A DNA stretch of 28,770 nt from Rhizobium sp. Q54 (GTDB lineage Bacteria > Pseudomonadota > Alphaproteobacteria > Rhizobiales > Beijerinckiaceae), in assembly GCA_945903655.1 (NCBI GenBank), contig CAMDOY010000003.1:1-28770 (forward strand). The letters are read 5' to 3'. Made by a program: the position numbers and the translations under genes. Below are positions 14,252 through 21,557 of this stretch, piece after piece (within the stretch, counting starts at the first letter, position 1; every line of letters begins with the position of its first letter). Under the pieces are notes generated by a model that was not told the DNA's origin, ran no database searches, and worked only from the letters and a program-made list of their open reading frames with translations.

Positions 14252-15145
14252 GTGGAAGAGACTCTCACCTTCATGTCCGATGGACTGAAGCTATCGGCTG
14301 CGATCAGCTTGCCCGAAGGGCTCGCGCCCGGCGAAAAGCGCCCCGCCTTCATCATTCTTCACGGATTCGGCAGCACGAAGAAGGCCGGCAATGTGGTGAC
14401 GCCCGCCGCCATGCTCAATCGTCTGGGCTATGTGGCCATGCGCTTTGATATGCGCGGCTGCGGCGACAGCGAAGGCGAGCATGGACGTTTGATCTGTCTT
14501 GAGCAGGTGAGCGATACGCGCAACGCCATGACCTTGTTGCAGGGCCATCCCCATGTGGATCCCGCGCGCATTGGCGTCATGGGCAGCAGCTTCGGCGCCG
14601 CCGTCTCCGTCTACACCGCTGGCCTTGATGAGCGCTTCGCCGCCTGTGTTTCGGCTTCGGGCTGGGGCAATGGCGCCACCAAGTTCGAAGGCCAGCATGG
14701 CGAGAATTTTCCGGCCTTTCTGGCCATGCTCGAAGAGGGCCGCGCCCATCGCGAGCGCACCGGCGAATCCATGATGGTGTCGCGCTACGACATCGTGCCG
14801 ATTCCCGCCCATCTGCGCGGCCATGTGATCGAGAAGTCATCCATGCAGATGCCGGTCGAAACCGCCCAGAGCATGTATGATTTTCGCGCGGAGGACATGA
14901 TCGGCCGGATCGCCCCGCGTCCGGTGTTGCTGATGCATAGCTCGATTGATTCGGTGACGCCGACCTCCCAGACCATCGAGATGTTCAAGCGCGCGGGCTC
15001 GCCCACGGAAATGCATCTGTTCTCGGGCACCGATCACTTCATGTTCGCCGAGCATAACCTGCGCGTACATGAGGTCGTGACCTCATGGCTGGCGAACTTT
15101 TTCCCCGTGCATGGAGAGCCCGCCGCGCCGTCGCACGGGCACTGA
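14252..15145 (+). CDS. Cytosolic alpha/beta hydrolase (dienelactone hydrolase/peptidase-like)
   Basis: Encodes 297 residues starting at GTG, with GGAGAC five bases upstream. There is no signal peptide, so it is probably cytosolic. The oxyanion region is LHGFGS (36-41). The nucleophile is Ser113 in GSSFG, Asp233 (SSIDSVTP) is the likely acid and His262 (GTDHFM) the base, so the catalytic triad is complete. The cap region near 140-205 contains SGWGNGATKF and a Met/Glu-rich helix. It belongs to the broad S9/DLH-like hydrolases (alpha/beta hydrolase of the FrsA/YitV kind). It begins a plus-strand run with a cupin (82 bases on) and a Bug-type binding protein, which suggests a small uptake-and-hydrolysis unit. 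The substrate is unknown. Confidence 0.87.
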   Translation: MEETLTFMSDGLKLSAAISLPEGLAPGEKRPAFIILHGFGSTKKAGNVVTPAAMLNRLGYVAMRFDMRGCGDSEGEHGRLICLEQVSDTRNAMTLLQGHPHVDPARIGVMGSSFGAAVSVYTAGLDERFAACVSASGWGNGATKFEGQHGENFPAFLAMLEEGRAHRERTGESMMVSRYDIVPIPAHLRGHVIEKSSMQMPVETAQSMYDFRAEDMIGRIAPRPVLLMHSSIDSVTPTSQTIEMFKRAGSPTEMHLFSGTDHFMFAEHNLRVHEVVTSWLANFFPVHGEPAAPSHGH

Positions 15146-15227
15146 ATAGCGCGCCGCCCCGGCTGGGGCGCCGTTTGAATGTTCTTTAATCATCTGCTGG
15201 GTGGACGCCCATGCAAAGAGAGGTTTC

Positions 15228-15707
15228 ATGACGCTTTCCATCCGCCGCGTGGTCACGGATCACGATCAGCAGGGCCAGTCCGTGGTCCGTTTCGACGAGA
15301 TCACCAGCAACATTGTCTCGCGCCGTTCCGGCCATTCCAGCACGGTCATCTGGTCCCATGCGGAGACGCCGGTCGATAACACCGAAGAGCGCGATGGTGG
15401 CCTGCGCGATGTGGCGGATTGCGCCGCCAATGGGGCGATCTTTCGCGTGGTGGAATATGCGCCGGGGGTTTCCTCGCGCATGCATCGCACGGTCACGGTG
15501 GATTACGCTGTGGTCATGGCGGGCGAGATCGACATGGTGCTCGATGGCGGCAAGGAGGTTCATCTCAAGCAGGGCGATGTGCTGGTGCAGCGCGGTACCG
15601 TGCATGACTGGATCAACCGGGGTTCCGTTCCCTGCGTCATCGCCTTCGTGCTGATCGCCGCCAAGCCCGCCGAAATCGGCGACAAGTCCCTCGGCGCCCT
15701 CGGCTGA
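15228..15707 (+). CDS. Cupin-domain protein
   Basis: Encodes 159 residues. The C-terminal half is a cupin barrel: the first motif region SSRMHRTVTVDYAVVMAGEI keeps one His and the Glu-containing GEI turn, and the second motif GDVLVQRGTVHDWINRG keeps the His and Asn. Because the classic HxH of motif 1 is HR here, metal binding may be altered. The N-terminal half (about 1-60) is of the kind often found in small cupins near catabolic genes. AGAGAGG precedes the ATG. It lies 13 bases before a Bug-type binding protein, so the two are cotranscribed. Possible roles are a small isomerase, dioxygenase or binding protein; sequence alone does not decide. Confidence 0.85.
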   Translation: MTLSIRRVVTDHDQQGQSVVRFDEITSNIVSRRSGHSSTVIWSHAETPVDNTEERDGGLRDVADCAANGAIFRVVEYAPGVSSRMHRTVTVDYAVVMAGEIDMVLDGGKEVHLKQGDVLVQRGTVHDWINRGSVPCVIAFVLIAAKPAEIGDKSLGALG

Positions 15708-15720
15708 ACGGAAACAGATC

Positions 15721-16689
15721 ATGTTGAAGCAATCCCTCCTGTCCCTCGCTCTGTGCGCGGGCCTTTCGCAGGCCGCCATGGCGCAGGCCCAATGGCCGAA
15801 CGAGCGCGTCATCAAGATCGTGGTCGCCTCCTCGGCGGGCGGCGGCACCGATACGGTGGCGCGTGTGCTCGCCAATGAATTGGCCAAGCCCATCGGCCAG
15901 CAATTCGTGGTCGAAAATCGCCCCGGCGCGGGCAATGTGCGCGGCAGCGATGTGGTGGCGAAGTCGGCGCCCGATGGCTACACCCTGCTGATGTCCGCGA
16001 GCACGCTCGCCATCAATCACGTCATGTACAAGCAATTGCCCTATGATGTGGCGCGCGACTTCGCGCCCATCACCCAGATGGTGTCATTGCCCAATGTGCT
16101 GGTGGTGGGCATGGGCACGCCCTTCCGCACCTTCGGCGATTTCCTCTCCGCCGCCCGCGCCAAGCCCGGCGCCCTGACCTATGGCTCGGCGGGCCTTGGC
16201 ACCGCGCCCCATATGGCGATGGAGCTCTTGCGCGTCTCAGCGGGCATCGACGTTCTGCATGTGCCCTATACCGGCGTGGCGCCTGCGCTCAACGACATCA
16301 TCGGCAATCGTGTGGATGGCATGCTGGTGAATTTTCTCTCCGGCAAGCCGCAGATCGATGGCGGAACCCTGCGGGCGCTGGCCATGTCCAGCGCATCGCG
16401 CTCGCGCTTCATGCCGGATTTGCCGACCATCAGTGAGTCCGGCGTGCCGGGCTATGAGGCGATCCAGTGGTTCGGGTTGCTGGCGCCTGCGGGCACGCCC
16501 CAGGCCATCGTTGATCGCTTGCAGGCGGAGACCGCGAAGATCCTCGACACCCCCGCCATGAAGGCGCGGCTGGCGCTGGAAGGCGCCGAGCCCATCGGCA
16601 ACACGCCAGCGGAATTTTCCGCGCTCATCAAGGCGGAAATGGCGAAGTGGTCGCAGGTGGCGAAAGCGGCGGGCATCAAGCCGGAATAG
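15721..16689 (+). CDS. Bug/TctC-family tripartite tricarboxylate transporter binding protein
   Basis: Encodes 322 residues, the standard Bug length, with a signal peptide ending QAAMAQA near residue 22. Classic features are VVASSAGGGTDTVARVLANEL, FVVENRPGAGNVRG, SAPDGYTLLM and YGSAGLGTAPHMAMEL, followed by the VPYTGVAPALNDIIGNRVDG segment. It binds a small organic acid or related ligand in the periplasm. No TctA/TctB is present. GGAAACAG lies upstream of the ATG, close behind the cupin. Its stop codon is only one base from the stop of the convergent CocE/NonD gene, with no terminator between them, so transcripts from both sides probably overlap. Confidence 0.94.
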   Translation: MLKQSLLSLALCAGLSQAAMAQAQWPNERVIKIVVASSAGGGTDTVARVLANELAKPIGQQFVVENRPGAGNVRGSDVVAKSAPDGYTLLMSASTLAINHVMYKQLPYDVARDFAPITQMVSLPNVLVVGMGTPFRTFGDFLSAARAKPGALTYGSAGLGTAPHMAMELLRVSAGIDVLHVPYTGVAPALNDIIGNRVDGMLVNFLSGKPQIDGGTLRALAMSSASRSRFMPDLPTISESGVPGYEAIQWFGLLAPAGTPQAIVDRLQAETAKILDTPAMKARLALEGAEPIGNTPAEFSALIKAEMAKWSQVAKAAGIKPE

Positions 16690-16690
16690 G

Positions 16691-18478
16691 CTATTGCGGG
16701 ATGACCGGCAGCAGCAGATGGGAGGGGTGCGCGGGGTCGTGATGGATCCTGTGCACCACCGTCTGAGCTGAGCAGATGTGATAGGGCACATATTCCGCAT
16801 TGGTGGCGCCCGCGACGCCCGTTGGCAGATCAAGCGACGTGATCTCGAGGCAGAGCCGATGGCCCGCCTTGAACATGTTGGCGGTCGCCATGATCTCGAT
16901 CTGATATTCCTCGACCACGCCCGGCGTCACCTTGCGCTGCGCCTCGCGCGTCAGGGGATGCCAGGGGCGCCCCGGTTTCGAGCGCGCGGGATCCACGGCG
17001 CGGTGTGAGGCTTTCAGCCATCCGCGCGTCACTTCGCGCTCGGGCATGTCAGGCAGATCGCGCTCGCCTTCGCGCACGCTGCGCACGGACACATCGGGGC
17101 CGAGGTCCTTGATGATCACGATCCAGTTCGTGTCCTCCTGATCGATGGAGGCGTAGAGCGTGAGCGCAATGGGTCCTGCGATCAGCACATCACGGGCGAA
17201 GGGCTCGCTGAGATAGCGCAGGGACTCGATGCGCTTTGTTTGGGTCGGCGGCATCTGCACGAAAGTGTCGGGCGGCGAGAGGTCGTCCACGCTGTTCGCC
17301 GCCATTGGGTTGGCGCGCAGGCGCTCCCAGGACTCCAGCCACAGCTTCGTCCATTGCACATCGGGCGGTGGCCAGTCGGCGGCATGGCGCCATTCATTGG
17401 CGCCCATGACCCAATAGCGCACGGGCGGGCCATCCATGACGCCGGTGTCCATGCCCTTCAGCCAATGGTCATACCAGCGCAGGATGTCGCTGTGCAGGGA
17501 ATGAAAGGGCCGCTCGAGGTGCGACGGCCCGGCCAGCGTGAGCCGCTTGGGTCCGGGCAAGTTGGCGTACCAGTTCTGCGCGCCATTCAGATGGGTCTTG
17601 TAAGTATAGGCGTACCAGCCTGTGCCCGTATGCACGGGAATATCGATGAGCGCGAACTCCGCCTCGCTCCTGGCCACCACCTCCTCGCGATCATAGGGGT
17701 CGAGCAGCAGATCGAAGTAGGCGGGCATGTGCTGGCCCTTCTGCGCCAGCACATTGAACACATGGGGATAGATCCGGTAGTCCGGGTTCTCCATGGCCGC
17801 ACGCCACAGCGCGTCCTTGGCGGGCGGCAATTCGCCGGGGGCGCCGCGCGTCTGATGGGCGGCGGAGAAATGGCCGATGAGATAGCGGAAGAGATGCAGC
17901 ATCCCGCCGGGATGCTCATCGCGAAAGCCGCCAAACGGCCCATAGGCGCCACGGGGATCGAAGGGGAAGATCGCCTTTAGCGCGGGCGGGCGCTGTTTCG
18001 CCACGGCGAGTTGTTCGGCGCCAAAGCCGGATATGCCGACCATGCCCACATTGCCATCGCACCAGGGCTGGACGGCGATCCAGGCGATGAGGTCATAGCA
18101 GTCCCATTCGCGCGAGCCGCCCCCTTCCGAAGAGCCGATGCCGCGCGGCTGGCCGATCACATGCACATAGCCGCGCGACACGAAGAAGCGGGTGTCGCCA
18201 GCTTCCAGCAGCCCCGCCCAGAGCGGCGCCCAGGAGGGCTGCGGCGGCAGGCTGGCGCCATAGTCCGGTCCTTGCAGATCCTTGTTGTAGATGGCGAAGG
18301 CGAGGAGCGCGGGAAAGCGCCCCTCCACCGGCGGCCGATAGACATCTGCACGCAGCTTCACGCCGTCGCGCATGGTCACGGGCTGATCGCGCTGCGCGAC
18401 CATCCCGTCATAGTCCGCCGCGCGCTCGTAAGCGCAGGGCGGCGTGTCGCCTGCCTCGAAGATGGGGGTCTGCGTCAT
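16691..18478 (-). CDS. CocE/NonD family hydrolase lacking the expected catalytic Asp
   Basis: Encodes 595 residues, about usual for CocE/NonD (X-Pro dipeptidyl-peptidase S15-like) hydrolases: an N-terminal alpha/beta domain and a C-terminal jelly-roll domain (from about residue 380, ending HLLLPVIPQ). The nucleophile appears as Ser150 in GISGFG and the His as His320 in AGPSHLERP. The Asp that follows GWY in this family (GWYD) is Ala290 here (TGTGWYAYTYK), so the triad is altered unless another acid, such as a nearby Asp or Glu, substitutes. AAGGG lies upstream of the ATG, and the gene is the last of the seven-gene operon, 14 bases after the binding-protein gene. It may hydrolyse an ester or amide taken up by this transporter. 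Confidence 0.87.
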   Translation of the reverse strand: MTQTPIFEAGDTPPCAYERAADYDGMVAQRDQPVTMRDGVKLRADVYRPPVEGRFPALLAFAIYNKDLQGPDYGASLPPQPSWAPLWAGLLEAGDTRFFVSRGYVHVIGQPRGIGSSEGGGSREWDCYDLIAWIAVQPWCDGNVGMVGISGFGAEQLAVAKQRPPALKAIFPFDPRGAYGPFGGFRDEHPGGMLHLFRYLIGHFSAAHQTRGAPGELPPAKDALWRAAMENPDYRIYPHVFNVLAQKGQHMPAYFDLLLDPYDREEVVARSEAEFALIDIPVHTGTGWYAYTYKTHLNGAQNWYANLPGPKRLTLAGPSHLERPFHSLHSDILRWYDHWLKGMDTGVMDGPPVRYWVMGANEWRHAADWPPPDVQWTKLWLESWERLRANPMAANSVDDLSPPDTFVQMPPTQTKRIESLRYLSEPFARDVLIAGPIALTLYASIDQEDTNWIVIIKDLGPDVSVRSVREGERDLPDMPEREVTRGWLKASHRAVDPARSKPGRPWHPLTREAQRKVTPGVVEEYQIEIMATANMFKAGHRLCLEITSLDLPTGVAGATNAEYVPYHICSAQTVVHRIHHDPAHPSHLLLPVIPQ

Positions 18479-18492
18479 CGAGGCGCCCTTGC

Positions 18493-19404
18493 TTACTTGA
18501 GCACGAAGGTCGAGGCGTCGATATTGCCCCGATAGAGCGAGAGCTCCTTGCCGATGTCGATATAGACCTTCATGTCGGCGGGGGTGGAGGCATTGGAGAA
18601 GCGCGGCCAGCCCGGCGCGTTGAAGCCGAGATATTTTTTCTCGATGTCCTTCAGGTCAGGCGCGTTGCTGTCGATATAGGCGAGGCCTTCCTTCACGGCT
18701 TCGCGGAAGCCCGCGACGACGGCGGGGTTCTTCTTCGCCCATTCGCCCGTGGTGATCCAGCCGGAGACCAGCACATCGGGGTTCACTTCGGCGAAGAATT
18801 CAGCCGCGATATAGCCCGCGCCGCTGGCCACGATGGCGGTGCGGAAGGGCTCCACGGGGGTCGCCGCGTCAATGTTGCCGTTGCGCAGCATGTCCGGCAT
18901 CTGCGGCAGTTGCGCCTCGATGATGGTGACGCCCTTCGGATTGACGCCTGCGTTCAGCATCCATTTGCGCAGGAAAACATCCATCACATTGTTCAGGCCG
19001 GAGACCGCGACCTTCTTGCCCAGGAGATCGGCGGGCTTTTCGAACTTGAGATCCTTGCGGAAGGTGAGGCTGATGGTGGGCCGCTCCTTGATGTGGCGCG
19101 CGGCGCCGGCGATCAGCACGAGATCAAGCCCGCCATCCACCGCCTGCAGCAGCGAGGGCATGGTGGTGACGCCGATCTGCATGCTGCCGGAGACGAGGGC
19201 GGGCGGCACATTGGTGATGATCGGCACGCGCGTCACGGTGGCGTCGATATTGTTCTTCTCGAAGAAGCCCTTCTCCTTCGCCACATAGACCGCGAGATAA
19301 TCGGAGGCGGTGGCGTAGCCGATGGTCACCTTCGCCATTTCAGCCTGGGCGGTGGCGAGGGTCGCGGCCAGGGTGGCGGCTGCGAGGGTGATGGCTTTGA
19401 TCAT
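18493..19404 (-). CDS. NMT1/SsuA-like ABC transporter substrate-binding protein
   Basis: Encodes 303 residues of the NitT/TauT/NMT1 periplasmic binding family. The signal peptide ends ATAQA near residue 21. Family features are VTIGYATASDYLAVYVAKEK, GFFEKNNIDATV, the switch region MQIGVTTMPSLLQAVDGG and LLGKKVAVSGLNNVMD. Members deliver sulfonates, thiamine precursors, nitrate or similar ligands to an ABC permease. Its ATG overlaps the hyuB stop by four bases (ATGA), so it is translationally coupled. It is the only binding protein in the operon, and it sits after the enzymes rather than next to the permeases, an unusual order. It most likely supplies the two permeases encoded upstream. Confidence 0.92.
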   Translation of the reverse strand: MIKAITLAAATLAATLATAQAEMAKVTIGYATASDYLAVYVAKEKGFFEKNNIDATVTRVPIITNVPPALVSGSMQIGVTTMPSLLQAVDGGLDLVLIAGAARHIKERPTISLTFRKDLKFEKPADLLGKKVAVSGLNNVMDVFLRKWMLNAGVNPKGVTIIEAQLPQMPDMLRNGNIDAATPVEPFRTAIVASGAGYIAAEFFAEVNPDVLVSGWITTGEWAKKNPAVVAGFREAVKEGLAYIDSNAPDLKDIEKKYLGFNAPGWPRFSNASTPADMKVYIDIGKELSLYRGNIDASTFVLK

Positions 19405-21557
19405 GGCGTATTTTCCGTGGATGTCGCGCGTCCGGATTGGCGGGCGATCAGGTCTTCCAGATCGATCTCGACATCATGCACGGGGTCTGTCCCGCGCAGA
19501 TGCAGATCGAGCGTCAGTTGCAAGCCAGTGGCCGGGCAATGCCAGGCGGTGGCCTCGAGGTCTTCGTGCAGCTTGATGGCGAAGGCTGCAGGCGGTTGCT
19601 GCATGGTAAGCCGATGCGCGCCTTCGCGCCAACGCGAATGTCCGGTGGAGAGGATGAAGCCTGCGGGCGTGGTCACGTGGACCCCGCGTCCATCGCGCGC
19701 CACGAGCAGCGAAGGGCCGAGTGTGGCGCAGGGCTTTGTGCGGCAGAAGCGCGCCTCGTCCGTCACGAAAGCGCCGACGCGCGCCAGCCGCATCTCTTCG
19801 CGCAGCTTGGCCGTGGCGGCGGCGTCGCCGATCACCACGCCATAAACCTCGCGGGCTGCGCCTTCGCTCACCGCGCCATTCGCCAAGTCCAATTCCACCG
19901 CGCCGACCTCGCGCTCCAGCGGATCGCCATAGCCCCCGCCGCCTTGCCAGATGACGTGGAAGACATCGCGGTTGGTCATGGTCATCAGGCCCGGCTTGGG
20001 GCCGAAGGTCTCATAAGGCGCGTCCACCGCAAGCCCCTGCGCCACCGCGCCGCGCCCGAAGGTCTGGCGAATGGTGGCGCCGGGCCAGCCGCCGCCCAGA
20101 CCCTGCGAATTGGGCGTCTCCGCCCCATGGGTCATGATGAGCGCCTGCGCCTGTTCGATGCCGCCCAGCGTCAGCGCCACTTCGGCGCTGAGGCCGCCGC
20201 GCTGGCGTCCCGCGCCGCCGGTGTCGCAGGCGAGGCGCCTGTGCAGATAGAACAGCGGCACGACCTGCTCGTTGCGCTCGACATCGGCGATGCCCGACAT
20301 GGGCGAGGTGATCGGCCCGCCCGCCGCCACGCCATCCTTGCCCGGAAAGGCCGCCGAGCCGCCCGCCAGCGGGTCCATCAGATGCAGGCCGAAGTTCTCG
20401 CCGAATTGGTTGACGCCGCCGAGGTTGAAAGTCGCCATGGCGCCATCGTTGACGCCCTGCGCGCGATAGGCGTGCTCCGGCGAGGCCGCCAGCATCTTGT
20501 TGAGGGCGAGCATGATGGCGTTGCCCGTCACCCAGATGGTCTCCACCGTCGCCGAGCCCACAGGCGCGGGGAAGGTGGCGGTGCACACGAGCCCATCGGG
20601 GGCGATGATTTGCACGGGCAGCAGGGCGCCCTCGTTCCATTGCATGTCATAGGCGAGCGTCGGCAGCACCGAGCCGCTCACCGCGCCCGCCAGCCCCGAG
20701 CGCGTGCAATTGATGAAGCCCGGCGCCTGCGGGCTCGAGCCCGAGAAGTCCAGCGACAGGGCGTCGCCGCGTTTCTCCAGCCTCACGTCGAGCTTGTAGA
20801 GGCGGTTCGTGTGGCCGTCATGTTCCAAATAATCGCTGGCGTGGAAGACGCCGTCCGGCAGGGCGCGCAGGCGCTCGCGCATGCGGGTTTCCGTTGTCGC
20901 GATCATCCGCGCGATGGCGGCCTTGACGGTGTCGGCGCCATAGCGCGTGACGAGATCGGTGACGCGGGCGCGCGCCACATTCAGCGTGGCGATGAAGGCG
21001 CGGATGTCGAGGCCCAGCGCGCCCGGCAGGCGCGAGGCCGTGACGATCATCTCCAGCACATCCTCGCGCAATTCCCCCCGGTCGATGAGCTTCACGCAGG
21101 GAATGCGCATGCCCTCCTGAAAGACCTCGCGGGCCTTGGGCGACCAGCTGGCGAAGTCCATGCCGCCCACATCGGTTTCATGGGCCTCCACGCCCGCCCA
21201 GGCGATGATCGTGTCGCCCGCGAAGATCGGGCCGACCATCTGCACATCGTTCTGGTGGAGCGCGCCGATATAGGGATCATTGCCGATGAACATGTCGCCA
21301 TCGCGCACCACATGTTTCGACTTGTCGGTGATGTGGCGGATGAAGGCGCCGCAGACCGGCGCCTGATAGGCCACCTGAAAGCCCATGGAGGCGACGGCGC
21401 CATCGGGCAGGAAGAGGCCCGTGAAGAAGTCCGAGGCCTCCGTCACCGTGGGCGAGCCGGAGACGCTTTGCAGCGCGATCCGCATCTCCTCGGTGATGGC
21501 GACCAGCCGATTGCGGATGACGTCGTGGACGATGGAGCCGAGCGCGTTATGGGTCAT
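19401..21557 (-). CDS. Hydantoinase B/oxoprolinase-type subunit with C-terminal extension
   Basis: Encodes 718 residues. Residues 1 to about 590 are a HyuB/oxoprolinase-B domain (NDPYIGALHQNDVQM, with His101 and Asp104; EAHETDVGG, with His126 and Asp129; DFSGSSPQAPGFIN; GGGGYGDPLERE). These subunits pair with HyuA for ATP-dependent opening of hydantoins or 5-oxoproline, or for carboxylation in the acetone/acetophenone carboxylases. A single-domain HyuB is usually 520-600 residues; about 125 extra residues (595-718) contain AWHCPATGLQLTLDL and DPVHDVEIDLEDL. These resemble the small gamma subunit of acetone carboxylase, with some zinc-ligand cysteines missing. The ATG overlaps the hyuA stop (ATGA), and the next gene starts within its own stop. 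Confidence 0.9.
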   Translation of the reverse strand: MTHNALGSIVHDVIRNRLVAITEEMRIALQSVSGSPTVTEASDFFTGLFLPDGAVASMGFQVAYQAPVCGAFIRHITDKSKHVVRDGDMFIGNDPYIGALHQNDVQMVGPIFAGDTIIAWAGVEAHETDVGGMDFASWSPKAREVFQEGMRIPCVKLIDRGELREDVLEMIVTASRLPGALGLDIRAFIATLNVARARVTDLVTRYGADTVKAAIARMIATTETRMRERLRALPDGVFHASDYLEHDGHTNRLYKLDVRLEKRGDALSLDFSGSSPQAPGFINCTRSGLAGAVSGSVLPTLAYDMQWNEGALLPVQIIAPDGLVCTATFPAPVGSATVETIWVTGNAIMLALNKMLAASPEHAYRAQGVNDGAMATFNLGGVNQFGENFGLHLMDPLAGGSAAFPGKDGVAAGGPITSPMSGIADVERNEQVVPLFYLHRRLACDTGGAGRQRGGLSAEVALTLGGIEQAQALIMTHGAETPNSQGLGGGWPGATIRQTFGRGAVAQGLAVDAPYETFGPKPGLMTMTNRDVFHVIWQGGGGYGDPLEREVGAVELDLANGAVSEGAAREVYGVVIGDAAATAKLREEMRLARVGAFVTDEARFCRTKPCATLGPSLLVARDGRGVHVTTPAGFILSTGHSRWREGAHRLTMQQPPAAFAIKLHEDLEATAWHCPATGLQLTLDLHLRGTDPVHDVEIDLEDLIARQSGRATSTENTP

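Noticed and set aside
15155..15170. CGCCCC/GGGGCG hairpin as a terminator between the hydrolase and cupin genes
   Set aside because: Short stem and only three T residues after it; readthrough is likely.
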